Part shown: positions 32,664-41,341 of the stretch, piece by piece
Layout of the letters: each line of letters begins with the position of its first letter
Position numbering within the stretch: the first letter of the stretch is position 1
DNA from: CALIZF01 sp046292445
GTDB taxonomy: Bacteria; Pseudomonadota; Alphaproteobacteria; Rhodobacterales; Rhodobacteraceae
Direction: 5' to 3'
Assembly (NCBI GenBank): GCA_046292445.1
Contig: JBKBQT010000004.1
Location: 115,479 to 179,478, forward strand
DNA length: 64,000 nucleotides
Made by a program: the position numbers and the translations under genes
Notes under the pieces: generated by a model
What the model saw: only the letters and a program-made list of their open reading frames with translations
What the model was told of the DNA's origin: nothing
Databases searched by the model: none

Positions 32664-33539
32664 ATGCGCCTCCTCGCCGCCCTCGCTGTCGCCACCACGC
32701 TTGTGATTGCAGCGCCCGGCGCCAGCGCCGCCGAAGAAACCGTTCGCTTCACGGTCGAGGGTCAGACGGTGGTCGGCACCCTGTCGCTGCCCGCGGGCGA
32801 GCCGGCGCCCGTGGTGCTTTTGCTGCACGGCTTTACGGGCACGCGCGACGAACTGCCCGTGGCGGGCACGACCGAGGGCGTGTTCGCGCGCACCGCGCGC
32901 CTGCTGCGCGAGGCGGGGCTGGCGAGCCTGCGGATCGACTTTCGCGATTCGGGCGAAAGCGACGGGGCCTTCGAACACACCACCTTCGAGCGGCAGGTCG
33001 CGGACGGTCGGGCGGCGCTGGCATTTCTCGCCGCCGATCCGCGGGTCGCCGGGGACCGGGCCGCGATCATCGGGTGGAGCCAGGGCGGCCTCGTTGCCGC
33101 GGGTGTCGCCGGCCGTGGCGGGATGCCGGCGGCCGTCGCACTCTGGGCCGCCGTGTCGGACCCCGAACCGACCTTCGCGGGCCTGCTCGGCAAGGAAACA
33201 ATCGCCCGCGGCCTGACCCTGGCGGAGGGCGAGCCGCTCGCCGTCACCTTGCCCTGGGGGGCCCAGATCGCCCTGCGCAAAGGGTTCTTCGAGGGGCTGC
33301 GCAGCTACGATCCGCTGGCCGAGATCGCGGCCTATCCCGGGCCGCTGTTCGTCGCCCAGGGGAGCCGCGACGACCTTGTGCCGCCCGTTTCGGCCGAACG
33401 CTTCATCGCCGCGCATGAAGGGCCGGAGGCGCTATGGACCGCAGAGATGGACCATGTGTTCAACGTCTTCACCGGGCCGGAAACGCTTGATGCGATGGTG
33501 GCGGCGACGATCGCCTTTCTGGACCCGCACCTGCGCTGA
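32664..33539 (+). CDS. Exported alpha/beta hydrolase
   Basis: 291 residues with a signal peptide cleaved after ASA (residue 22). The fold is an alpha/beta hydrolase: LLLHGFTGTRDE oxyanion loop, IDFRDSGESDG, nucleophile elbow GWSQGG (Ser139), Asp in FVAQGSRDDLVPP, and His in AEMDHVFNVF. It resembles exported dipeptidyl-peptidase-like or feruloyl-esterase-like hydrolases. It starts 51 nt after the DUF2244 stop. Periplasmic location is inferred from the signal peptide; the substrate is unknown. Confidence 0.83.
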   Translation: MRLLAALAVATTLVIAAPGASAAEETVRFTVEGQTVVGTLSLPAGEPAPVVLLLHGFTGTRDELPVAGTTEGVFARTARLLREAGLASLRIDFRDSGESDGAFEHTTFERQVADGRAALAFLAADPRVAGDRAAIIGWSQGGLVAAGVAGRGGMPAAVALWAAVSDPEPTFAGLLGKETIARGLTLAEGEPLAVTLPWGAQIALRKGFFEGLRSYDPLAEIAAYPGPLFVAQGSRDDLVPPVSAERFIAAHEGPEALWTAEMDHVFNVFTGPETLDAMVAATIAFLDPHLR

Positions 33540-33556
33540 CCGGCAGGGGCGGCGGT

Positions 33557-34024
33557 TCAGCCCAGACGTGCCTTGACCATCAGCCCGACCGCGGCAAAGT
33601 CCATCTGGCCCATGTATCGCGCCTTGAGTGCCGCCATCACGCGGCCCATGTCCCGGATGCCCGTCGCGCCGACCTCGGTCAGCGCCGCAGAAACGGCCGC
33701 CTCGATCTCTTCGGCGGTCAGCTGGCGGGGCAGGAATTCCTCGATCACCCGGATTTCGGCCTGTTCCTTCTCCGCCAGTTCCAGCCGCCCGCCCTCTTCA
33801 TAGAGCCGCACGCTTTCCTGCCGCTGCTTCACCATCCGGCCGAGGATGGCGAGAATTTCGGCATCGCTGACCTCGGCCCCGCCCTCGCCGCCGCCCTCGC
33901 CGCGGGCCGCGATGTCCCGGTCCTTGATGGCCGCGTTGATGAGGCGCAGCGTCGACAGCCGGTCCGCCTCGCGCGCGCGCATCGCATCCTTCATCGCGGC
34001 TGTCAGCCGGTCACGCATCGTCAT
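33557..34024 (-). CDS. GatB/YqeY-domain protein
   Basis: 155 residues of the YqeY family: DRLTAAMKDAMRAREADRLSTLRLINAAIKDR, then VKQRQESVRLYEEGGRLELAEKEQAEI and the C-terminal MGRVMAALKARYMGQMDFAAVG. The domain resembles the tail of GatB and may bind tRNA or aid amidotransferase reactions. An Ala/Gly/Glu-rich insertion (RGEGGGEGGAE) lies at about 42-52. ATG 34024 has GAGGGG about 10 nt upstream; ATG 34018 is the alternative. It is divergent from carA, as in many alphaproteobacteria. Confidence 0.9.
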   Translation of the reverse strand: MTMRDRLTAAMKDAMRAREADRLSTLRLINAAIKDRDIAARGEGGGEGGAEVSDAEILAILGRMVKQRQESVRLYEEGGRLELAEKEQAEIRVIEEFLPRQLTAEEIEAAVSAALTEVGATGIRDMGRVMAALKARYMGQMDFAAVGLMVKARLG

Positions 34025-34206
34025 CGCTGATCGCCCCTCTGGCCGCGCCCATCGCGCAAGTCCGCAGCATAGCCCTTTCGCTGCTGCGCGGCAACTCATG
34101 GGACATTGGCCAAGCCCATGACGCATATGGGAAACGCATTGGGATCAGCCCCTTGACCCCAACCGGCGGCCCCAATAGCTTGCGCCGGCCCAAGCCGGAG
34201 CCCGCC

Positions 34207-35364
34207 ATGTCCCTGTCCGCCCGCCGCCCGACCGCCTGCATCGCGCTCGCCGACGGTTCGCTGTTCTTCGGCACCGGCTTCGGCGCGACCGGCGATACGG
34301 TGGCCGAGCTTGTCTTCAACACCGCCATGACCGGCTATCAGGAGATCATGACCGATCCCTCCTACGCAGGGCAGGTCGTGACCTTTACCTTTCCGCATAT
34401 CGGCAATGTCGGCGTGACCCCCGAGGATAACGAGGCGGCCGAACCCGTGGCGGCCGGCATGGTCGTGAAATGGGATCCGACCGAGCCGTCGAACTGGCGC
34501 GCCACCGGGCCGCTGACCGACTGGATGGCCCGTCGCGGGCGCATCGGCGTCGGCGGGATCGACACCCGCCGGCTGACGCGCGCGATCCGCCAGCAAGGCG
34601 CCCCACATGTGGCGCTGGCCCATGATCCGGCGGGCGATTTCGACATCGAGGCGCTGGTGGCGCGGGCGCGCGCCTGGCGCGGGCTGGTGGGGCTCGATCT
34701 CGCGCGCACGGTGACCTGCGCGCAATCCTACCGCTGGGACGAGATGAAATGGGCCTGGCCGGGCGGCTTTGCCCGCCGCACGGGCGACGGCCTGCACGTC
34801 GTTGCCGTGGATTACGGGGCAAAGCGCAACATCCTGCGCGCGCTGGCATCCGAGGGCTGCGCGGTGACGGTGCTGCCGGCGACGGCCTCGGCGGAGGAGG
34901 TTCTGGCGCACGCGCCCGAGGGGGTGTTCTTGTCGAACGGCCCCGGCGATCCGGCGGCGACCGGGGCCTATGCGGTGCCGATGATCCGCGGCGTGCTCGA
35001 TGCCGGGCTGCCGCTGTTCGGCATCTGCCTCGGGCATCAGATGCTCGCGCTCGCGCTCGGGGCGCGGACGGTCAAGATGAACCACGGCCATCACGGCGCG
35101 AACCATCCGGTCAAGGACGTCGAGACCGGCAAGGTCGAGATCACGTCGATGAACCACGGCTTTACCGTGGACAGCCAGACCCTGCCGGACGGGGTTCTCG
35201 AAACCCATGTGAGCCTGTTCGACGGGTCGAACTGCGGCATCCGCATGGCCGACCGGCCGGTGTTCAGCGTGCAATATCACCCCGAGGCAAGCCCCGGGCC
35301 GCAGGACAGCGGTTATCTTTTCGCCCGGTTTGCCGCGGCGATGCGCGAGCGGCGCGCCGCCTGA
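34207..35364 (+). CDS. carA: Carbamoyl-phosphate synthase small subunit
   Basis: 385 residues. The N-terminal CPSase domain has VFNTAMTGYQEIMTDPSYAGQ; the C-terminal class I GATase domain has FGICLGHQ with Cys274 and QYHPEASPGP with the catalytic His and Glu. It supplies ammonia from glutamine to CarB for arginine and pyrimidine synthesis. carB is not in the window, so the two subunits are unlinked, as is usual in this group. The start at 34207 gives the family N-terminus; an upstream in-frame ATG (34153) adds a Pro-rich stretch and is unlikely. Confidence 0.96.
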   Translation: MSLSARRPTACIALADGSLFFGTGFGATGDTVAELVFNTAMTGYQEIMTDPSYAGQVVTFTFPHIGNVGVTPEDNEAAEPVAAGMVVKWDPTEPSNWRATGPLTDWMARRGRIGVGGIDTRRLTRAIRQQGAPHVALAHDPAGDFDIEALVARARAWRGLVGLDLARTVTCAQSYRWDEMKWAWPGGFARRTGDGLHVVAVDYGAKRNILRALASEGCAVTVLPATASAEEVLAHAPEGVFLSNGPGDPAATGAYAVPMIRGVLDAGLPLFGICLGHQMLALALGARTVKMNHGHHGANHPVKDVETGKVEITSMNHGFTVDSQTLPDGVLETHVSLFDGSNCGIRMADRPVFSVQYHPEASPGPQDSGYLFARFAAAMRERRAA

Positions 35365-35494
35365 GCGCAGGCCCGCCCGCCGCGGGCGAAGGCGCCCGGA
35401 CTGCGCAGCAAAGGCGGCGCGTTAACCATGCGTTAACCCTGCCCGTAGGACGCTTGACACGCGGCTTCGGGGCTGCGGAAAGGCGTGGGCAAGC

Positions 35495-37486
35495 GTGCGG
35501 CAGGGTCGGAACCGCCGGGTGACGCGGGCGGGGGCGCGGGCGGTGCCCGCGCGCCCCGCCCCGGCGCCGGGCGTCCTGCCCCAAGCCGACGCCGCAGCGC
35601 CGCGACCGGGGATCGTCGATCTGCTGCTCGCCGAAGGCGCTGCCGATGCTGCGGCCCTGCGCCGTGTCGCGGCCGCTGCCGCGGCCGATCATGTCCCGCT
35701 ACCCGAGGCGCTGGCCAGCCGCGGCACCGTGTCGAGCGAGGCGCTGGCGCGCGCAACCGCCATGGCCGAAGGCCTGCCCCGGGCCGACCTTGCCCGCCAC
35801 CGGCCCGACCCGCGGCTGATCGACCGCCTCGGCGTCGTCCGCTGCCTCGCGCTGGCCGTGGCCCCGATCCGCCGTGCGGGATCGACCGTCACGCTTGCCG
35901 TCGCCGACCCGGCCGCGGCCCGCCGCGCCGCTGCCGAATTCGATGCCGCCTTCGGCCGCTGGACGCTGGCCGTTGCGCCGCGCTCTACCATCCTCGCGGC
36001 AATCGCGGCGGCGCGCGCGCCGCTTCTCGCCCGTCGGGCCGAGGCGCGCAGCCCGGCCGTCGAAAGCTGCCGCACCTGGCGGGCCGGGAGGCTTCGCCTG
36101 GCGCTTGTCGGGCTGGGCGCCGCCGCGCTGCTTGCTGCGCTGCTCGCGCCCCGCGCGGTCCTGACCATCCTGACGGTCTGGACGATGATCACGCTGGCCG
36201 CCGTCCTGACCCTGCGTGCCGGCGCGCTCTGGCTGGCGCTTCGCCCCGCATCCGGCCCGCCCGCCGCATCCGACGGCGATCCCCCCGATCCCGGCCCGCT
36301 TCCCGTGGTGTCGGTCATCATCGCCCTCTACCGCGAGGCCGACATCGCGCCGCGCCTGCTGCGCCGGCTCGGACGGATCGACTATCCGCGCGCCCTCCTC
36401 GACATCGTGATCGCGCTCGAGGCCGACGACGACGCCACCCGCATCGCGCTCGAAACCGCGCCTGTGCCGGGCTGGATCCGCGTCGTGACCGTCCCGCCCG
36501 GGACGATCCGCACCAAGCCGCGCGCGCTCAACTATGCGCTCGACTTCTGCCGGGGCAGCATCGTCGGCACCTGGGATGCCGAGGATGCGCCCGATGCCGA
36601 CCAGATCCGGCGCGTCGTCGCCCGCTTTGCCGCCCGCCCGCCGCAGGTCGCCTGTCTGCAGGGCGTGCTCGACTATTACAATCCGCGCAGCAACTGGATC
36701 GCCCGCTGCTTCACGATCGAATACGCCGCCTGGTTCCGTGTCGTGATGCCCGGGCTCGAGCGGCTCGGCCTGCCGATGCCGCTCGGCGGCACGACACTGT
36801 TCGTCCGCCGCGCCGCGCTCGAGACGGTCGGCGCCTGGGACGCGCATAACGTCACCGAGGATGCCGACCTCGGCATCCGCCTCTACCGCCGCGGCTATCG
36901 CACCGAAATGCTCGATACCGTCACCGAGGAAGAGGCGAACTGCCGCCCCGTGTCCTGGATCAGGCAGCGTTCACGCTGGATCAAGGGGCATATCGTGACC
37001 TGGGCCGTCCACATGCGCAACCCCCGGAGGCTCTGGCGCGACCTCGGCCCGCGCGGCTTTGCCGGCTATCAGGTCGTCTTTCTCGGCGCGCAGAGCCAGG
37101 TCCTCCTCGCCCCGTTCATCCTGTCGCTCTGGCTTCTGTTCCTCGGCATCGGCCATCCGGTCGCGGCGGCGGTCGGCACACCGGTGCTTGGCGCGCTCAT
37201 CGCGCTCTTCGTCTGCGCCGAAGCGGTGACCATCGCGACCGGCATTCTCGGCGCACGGCGCACGCGCCATCGCGGCCTTTGGGCCTGGGCGCCCACGCTC
37301 CACCTCTACTACCCGCTGGCCAGCCTCGCCGGCTGGCGCGGCCTCGTCGAGGTGTTCACCCGCCCCTACTACTGGGCCAAGACGCCGCACGGCCAGTTCG
37401 ACACAGGCGCGCCGGAGCCGCCTCAGCGGGTGCGCACCTCCCCGGCGTCGATCTTCAGGCGGGTCTCGAACGCGCGGGAGATATGA
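35495..37486 (+). CDS. Glycosyltransferase family 2 with N-terminal MshEN-like domain
   Basis: 663 residues. Residues about 38-165 resemble the GspE/MshE N-terminal domain (VDLLLAEGAADAAALRRV, then LPLAEAL-like repeats and a LAVAPIRRAGSTVTLAVADP strand), which binds c-di-GMP in some proteins. Two transmembrane helices follow (about 194-240). A processive GT2 domain comes next: VSVIIALYREADIA, EADDD, WDAEDAPDADQ, TEDADLG and RQRSRWIKGH (QxxRW-type). Two to three helices end the protein. It probably builds or exports a polysaccharide at the inner membrane. GTG at 35495 is the longest start. Its 3' end overlaps the convergent GntR gene by 64 nt. Confidence 0.82.
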   Translation: MRQGRNRRVTRAGARAVPARPAPAPGVLPQADAAAPRPGIVDLLLAEGAADAAALRRVAAAAAADHVPLPEALASRGTVSSEALARATAMAEGLPRADLARHRPDPRLIDRLGVVRCLALAVAPIRRAGSTVTLAVADPAAARRAAAEFDAAFGRWTLAVAPRSTILAAIAAARAPLLARRAEARSPAVESCRTWRAGRLRLALVGLGAAALLAALLAPRAVLTILTVWTMITLAAVLTLRAGALWLALRPASGPPAASDGDPPDPGPLPVVSVIIALYREADIAPRLLRRLGRIDYPRALLDIVIALEADDDATRIALETAPVPGWIRVVTVPPGTIRTKPRALNYALDFCRGSIVGTWDAEDAPDADQIRRVVARFAARPPQVACLQGVLDYYNPRSNWIARCFTIEYAAWFRVVMPGLERLGLPMPLGGTTLFVRRAALETVGAWDAHNVTEDADLGIRLYRRGYRTEMLDTVTEEEANCRPVSWIRQRSRWIKGHIVTWAVHMRNPRRLWRDLGPRGFAGYQVVFLGAQSQVLLAPFILSLWLLFLGIGHPVAAAVGTPVLGALIALFVCAEAVTIATGILGARRTRHRGLWAWAPTLHLYYPLASLAGWRGLVEVFTRPYYWAKTPHGQFDTGAPEPPQRVRTSPASIFRRVSNAREI

Positions 37487-38055
37487 CGCCGCAACGCCTC
37501 GTAGGCGGCATCGCCGTCCTGCGCCGCAATCGCTCCGACGATGGCGCGATGCTCGGCCAGCGTCTCCTCCCCCCGCCCCTCGGCCGCGATCGATGTGGTG
37601 GCCAGAAGCGCCATCGACCGATGCACGAGATCGAGCTGCTGGACCAGATAGCGGTTGTGCGAGGCCAGATGGATCTGCTTGTGGAACCGCCGGTTCGCCC
37701 GGCTCAGCGCGGCCGGATCGTCGATCAGCCGGTGGTCGTCATCGACCATCGTGCGCAGCACGCAGACCTCTTCGACCGTCGCATGCTTGGCCGCCAGCCG
37801 CGCCGCCAGCCCCTCGAGCTCGGCCCGCACCACATATAGCTCGGCGAGCTGATTGTGGTCGAGCGAAGCAACGATCAGGCTGCGCCCGTCCCGGGCCAGC
37901 ATGCTTTGCGTCTCGAGCCGTTGCAACGCCTCGCGGACCGGCGTGCGCGACACGCCGAACCGCTCGGCCAGTTCGGATTCCACGAGCCTGTCGCCGGGAC
38001 GATACAGCCCCTGGTCGATCGCCTCGAGGATGAGCGTATAGGCGTCCTTCTGCAC
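37423..38055 (-). CDS. GntR-family (FadR/FCD) transcriptional regulator
   Basis: 210 residues. The N-terminal winged helix contains LILEAIDQGLYRPGDRLVESELAERFGVSRTPVREALQRLE in family-typical order (residues 8-50). The C-terminal FCD domain has metal-binding-type His in RRFHKQIHLASHNRYL and AEHRAIVGAI. It should repress or activate a catabolic gene in response to an organic acid. GTG at 38055 has GGAAGG at 6-nt spacing; the next in-frame start upstream lacks one. The target is not apparent, and its neighbours are unrelated. Confidence 0.88.
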   Translation of the reverse strand: MQKDAYTLILEAIDQGLYRPGDRLVESELAERFGVSRTPVREALQRLETQSMLARDGRSLIVASLDHNQLAELYVVRAELEGLAARLAAKHATVEEVCVLRTMVDDDHRLIDDPAALSRANRRFHKQIHLASHNRYLVQQLDLVHRSMALLATTSIAAEGRGEETLAEHRAIVGAIAAQDGDAAYEALRRHISRAFETRLKIDAGEVRTR

Positions 38056-38206
38056 CGTAGTCCTTCCCTGATCCCTGCCGGCCAGCCTATCGGCCGGGCC
38101 ACGCTGCAACAAGCCCGTGCTGCGCCCATGCGCCGCAGCGCGACACCCCGCCCTCTCCCGCGGACGGATCGCCGTCTATATCGCCGCTATGCGAAAGGAG
38201 CACGCC

Positions 38207-38461
38207 ATGACCGCTACCCATTTCGACCCCAAGCCCGACCCCGCCCCGCTCTGGTGGCGCGCGATTCGCGCGATCCCGGTCATCGGCTGGATCGTCCGCG
38301 ATATCGAGCGCGACTTCGGCAATTTCTGGTATCTTCTCGTTGCCGGGTTCAGCCTCCTCGTGATCGCCGTGGCAACATGGGGCGTTCAGATACTCGCGCT
38401 CGTTGCGCTCTGTGCGGTGCCGGTGATGTTCGTCATCCTCGTCCTGCTGACACGGGGCTGA
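38207..38461 (+). CDS. Small membrane protein, unknown
   Basis: 84 residues. A polar N-terminus (about 35 residues with IRAIPVIGWIVRDIERDFGNFWYLL, which may be amphipathic) is followed by two hydrophobic helices. AAAGGAG precedes the ATG at good spacing, which supports translation. It is divergent from the GntR gene, 151 nt apart, and 61 nt upstream of the ubiH-like gene. I do not recognise a family. Confidence 0.65.
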   Translation: MTATHFDPKPDPAPLWWRAIRAIPVIGWIVRDIERDFGNFWYLLVAGFSLLVIAVATWGVQILALVALCAVPVMFVILVLLTRG

Positions 38462-38522
38462 CCGACACCGCGCCCCCCGTGCCGCAGGCTGGCGATGGGC
38501 GCAACCCGAGGAAGGACGGATC

Positions 38523-39734
38523 ATGCCGGGAACACAGACCGATATCCTCGTGTCGGGCGCAGGGGTCGCGGGCCTCGCCGCCGCAGCCGCCTTCGGCACG
38601 CTCGGCTTTCGCGTGACGCTGGTCGATCCTGCGCCCCCGGTCACGCAGGAAAACGGCGACGGGGCTGACCTGCGCACGACGGCGATCCTGCAACCCTCGG
38701 TCGATCTTCTCGCTGCCGCTGGCGTCTGGTCGCACCTCGAACCCCATGCCGCGCCGCTGCGCGTGATGCGGATCGTCGAAGCGGGCGATGCCACCGATGC
38801 CGCGCCGCGGATCCGCGATTTCATCGCCGACGACATCGCCGCGGAAACCGGGGGCCGCCCCTTCGGCTGGAACCTGCCCAACTGGCTGCTGCGCCGGGCG
38901 ATGCTGGAAAGGCTCGCCGAACTGCCCGCGGTCACCTTCCGGTCGGGCATCGCCACGAGGGGCGTAACGGCCCGCGACAGCGCCGCGATCGTCGCGCTCA
39001 GCGATGGCAGCAGCGTCCACGCCCGGCTCCTCGTCGCCGCCGACGGACGCGACTCGGCGGTGCGCCGCGCGCTCGGCATCGGGGCCCGCACCATCCGCTA
39101 CGGGCAGAAGGCGCTCGCCTTCGCCGTCACCCATCCGATCCCGCACGACAACGTCTCGACCGAGATCCACCGCGACGGCGGCCCCTTCACCCTCGTCCCC
39201 CTGCCCGACCGCGAGGGCCGCCCGGCCTCGGCCGTCGTCTGGATGGATACCGGGGCCGAAACCCTGCGCCGCGCCGCCCTGCCCGATGCCGCCTTCGAGA
39301 CCGAAGCCACAGCGCGCTCCTGCGACCTCTTCGGCCCGCTCACACTCGCAACCCGCCGCATGGTCTGGCCGATCATCGCCCAGGTGGCGGACAGCCTGAC
39401 CGCCCCGAGAACCGCCCTGATGGCCGAGGCCGCCCATGTCGTGCCCCCCATCGGCGCGCAGGGGCTGAACATGAGCCTCGCCGACCTGCGCTGCCTGATC
39501 GACCTCGCCGCGGCGAGCCCCGCCACGCTCGGCGATGCGGCAATGCTCGACGCCTATGCCCGCGCCCGCCGAGGCGACATCGCGGTCCGGGTCGCCGGGA
39601 TCGACCTGCTCAACCGCGCCTCGATGGCCCGCGCCCCGGCGCTGCACGCCCTGCGCGCCCGCACGCTCGACATGCTCCACGCCCTCGGCCCGGTGCGCCG
39701 CACGCTGATGCGCACCGGCCTCGGCCTGCGCTGA
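38523..39734 (+). CDS. ubiH: UbiH/UbiF-family FAD monooxygenase
   Basis: 403 residues, class A flavin hydroxylase. The dinucleotide motif GAGVAGLAAA is near residue 12, the DG motif is AADGRDSAVRRALG, and the second FAD motif reads AEAAHVVPPIGAQGLNMSLAD, typical of the UbiH branch. It hydroxylates the ring during ubiquinone synthesis. Alphaproteobacteria often carry two or three related enzymes with different regioselectivity, so the exact position hydroxylated is uncertain. GAGGAAGG precedes the ATG. Copy 2 of the 41-bp repeat follows its stop. Confidence 0.85.
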   Translation: MPGTQTDILVSGAGVAGLAAAAAFGTLGFRVTLVDPAPPVTQENGDGADLRTTAILQPSVDLLAAAGVWSHLEPHAAPLRVMRIVEAGDATDAAPRIRDFIADDIAAETGGRPFGWNLPNWLLRRAMLERLAELPAVTFRSGIATRGVTARDSAAIVALSDGSSVHARLLVAADGRDSAVRRALGIGARTIRYGQKALAFAVTHPIPHDNVSTEIHRDGGPFTLVPLPDREGRPASAVVWMDTGAETLRRAALPDAAFETEATARSCDLFGPLTLATRRMVWPIIAQVADSLTAPRTALMAEAAHVVPPIGAQGLNMSLADLRCLIDLAAASPATLGDAAMLDAYARARRGDIAVRVAGIDLLNRASMARAPALHALRARTLDMLHALGPVRRTLMRTGLGLR

Positions 39735-39742
39735 CCGCGCCC

Positions 39743-39783
39743 CTTCAGGCTGGCCCAAATATCCCCGCCGGAGGCTCCCGCAG
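39743..39783. repeat. 41-bp dispersed intergenic repeat, copy 2
   Basis: Identical over 41 bases to 7354-7394. It starts 9 nt after the ubiH stop and ends 25 nt before the moaE stop, again in a convergent gap. The two copies are about 32 kb apart in the same orientation relative to the upstream + strand gene. Confidence 0.8.
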
Positions 39784-39807
39784 GCGCCGTGCGCGCGCCG
39801 GCTGGCC

Positions 39808-40254
39808 TCAGCCCTGCCAGCGCCGCAGGGCCGCTTCGTCCGCCCCCCTGGCCGCGACCCAGGCTGCGCCGCCCGCCAGAAGCTCCTTCTTCCAGAACGG
39901 CGCGCGCGACTTGAGGTAATCCATCAGGAACTCCGCCGCGGCAAAGGCATCGCCCCGGTGCGGGGCGGCGGTCGCGACCATCATGATGATCTCGCCGGGC
40001 ACGAGGCGGCCGTGGCGGTGGATCACCAGCACCGCCGTCAGCGCCCAGCGCGCCCGCGCCTCGACCGCGATCGCGCTCAGCGCACGCTCGGTCATGCCGG
40101 GATAGTGCTCGATCTCCATCGCGGCGAGCGTGCCGGTATCGTCCCGCACGAGCCCGGCAAAGGTGACGACGGCCCCCGCCCCGCGGGAAGAGGCGGCGAA
40201 TGCCGACGCCTCGGCGCCGAAATCGAAGGGCGCCGCCTGCACCCGGATATCCAT
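39808..40254 (-). CDS. moaE: Molybdopterin synthase catalytic subunit
   Basis: 148 residues. The MoaE fold is recognisable: GAVVTFAGLVRDDTG, IEHYPGMTERAL, VIHRHGRLVPGE, VATAAPHRGDAFAA and the active-site KSRAPFWKKE with catalytic Lys. Together with MoaD it inserts two sulfurs into precursor Z to form molybdopterin. It follows moaD by one base, in the pgsA-moaD-moaE operon. Confidence 0.95.
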   Translation of the reverse strand: MDIRVQAAPFDFGAEASAFAASSRGAGAVVTFAGLVRDDTGTLAAMEIEHYPGMTERALSAIAVEARARWALTAVLVIHRHGRLVPGEIIMMVATAAPHRGDAFAAAEFLMDYLKSRAPFWKKELLAGGAAWVAARGADEAALRRWQG

Positions 40255-40255
40255 C

Positions 40256-40513
40256 TCAGCCCCCCGTCATGGGCGGAAAGAATGCAACCTCGCGCACCCC
40301 GGCGAGCGGCGCGTCGAATTCGGCAAGATCCTGATCCAGCGCCACCCGCAGCGCCGACACATCGGCAAAGGCCGCCGCATAGCGCGCCTCGCGCCCGCGC
40401 AGTTCCTCGACGAGGGCGGCGACCGTCGCCGCCCCGGTAGTCACCCTTTCGCGCGGCAGCCCGATCCGCTCGCGGACCCAGGCGAAATAGAGCACGTCGA
40501 TCGTCGTCGTCAT
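40256..40513 (-). CDS. moaD: Molybdopterin synthase sulfur-carrier subunit
   Basis: 85 residues, a ubiquitin-like beta-grasp protein that begins IDVLYFAWVRERIG and ends FFPPMTGG, with the C-terminal Gly-Gly that is thiocarboxylated. It hands sulfur to MoaE. The start overlaps the pgsA stop by 4 nt (ATGA), and its stop is one base from moaE. Confidence 0.95.
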   Translation of the reverse strand: MTTTIDVLYFAWVRERIGLPRERVTTGAATVAALVEELRGREARYAAAFADVSALRVALDQDLAEFDAPLAGVREVAFFPPMTGG

Positions 40514-41136
40514 CGCGGCACATCCTTCAGCAGCGGCAGCGCCTTGCGGAAATAATCCCATCCGGTGAGCAACGTCAAAGCCGCCGCGATCCAGATCAGC
40601 GCAAGGCCCAGCATCGTGGCCAGCGCCGCCCAGGACATGCCCGGCGGCAGCTCGCCCTCGCCCGCCCGCGGCGGACGCCCGGTTTCGAGGTAGTGCAGCC
40701 CGGTGCCGAGGAAAAGGACGGCAAGCGCCACCATCTGCGCCGTCGTCTTCCATTTGGCCAGTCTGGTGACCTTGAGCAGCCCCGCCCGGTCGCCGAGAAA
40801 CTCGCGCAGGCCCGATACGAAGACCTCGCGGAAGAGGATGATCGTCGCCGGCAGGATCAGCCAGGGGTTCATGCCCGAATAGCCGGTGATGACCATGATC
40901 GCGATCACCACCATCGCCTTGTCCGCGATCGGGTCGAGCATCGCGCCGAACTGCGATTCCTGTTTCCACGCCCGGGCGAGATAACCGTCGAACCAGTCCG
41001 TCACCGCCGCCCCGACGAACAGCGTCAGCGCGAGCCAGTCGGCCCAGGGGCGGCTGAAATAGAGGAACATCACCGGCACCGCAGCCGCCGCCAGCAGCCG
41101 CAGGGTGGTCAGCGTGTTTGGGATGGTCCAGACCAT
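40510..41136 (-). CDS. pgsA: CDP-diacylglycerol--glycerol-3-phosphate 3-phosphatidyltransferase
   Basis: 208 residues with about five membrane helices. The CDP-alcohol phosphatidyltransferase signature D-G-x2-A-R-x8-G-x3-D-x3-D is visible as DGYLARAWKQESQFGAMLDPIAD (read with the preceding TDWFD). It makes phosphatidylglycerophosphate, the precursor of PG and cardiolipin. It leads pgsA-moaD-moaE. In many bacteria pgsA directly follows uvrC; here a GT61 gene on the opposite strand lies between them, so pgsA must use a promoter in the 205-nt gap 41137-41341. Confidence 0.95.
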   Translation of the reverse strand: MVWTIPNTLTTLRLLAAAAVPVMFLYFSRPWADWLALTLFVGAAVTDWFDGYLARAWKQESQFGAMLDPIADKAMVVIAIMVITGYSGMNPWLILPATIILFREVFVSGLREFLGDRAGLLKVTRLAKWKTTAQMVALAVLFLGTGLHYLETGRPPRAGEGELPPGMSWAALATMLGLALIWIAAALTLLTGWDYFRKALPLLKDVPR

Positions 41137-41341
41137 GCCCGATCGATACCCCGGATCATCGCGCTGCGGAAGGGCAAACGCCGATCGCCGCGCCACAACA
41201 GCCGGCAACGATCTCATTGGTTTCAGGGGCTTGCGGTGGCGATGCTACCACCGCCGCGATCGAGCAGCGCCGTGCGGCCTTGACACGGCGGCCAAAGGCA
41301 CCGCCCTTGCGATGCAGTTGCCGATGACACACGGAGCCGCG

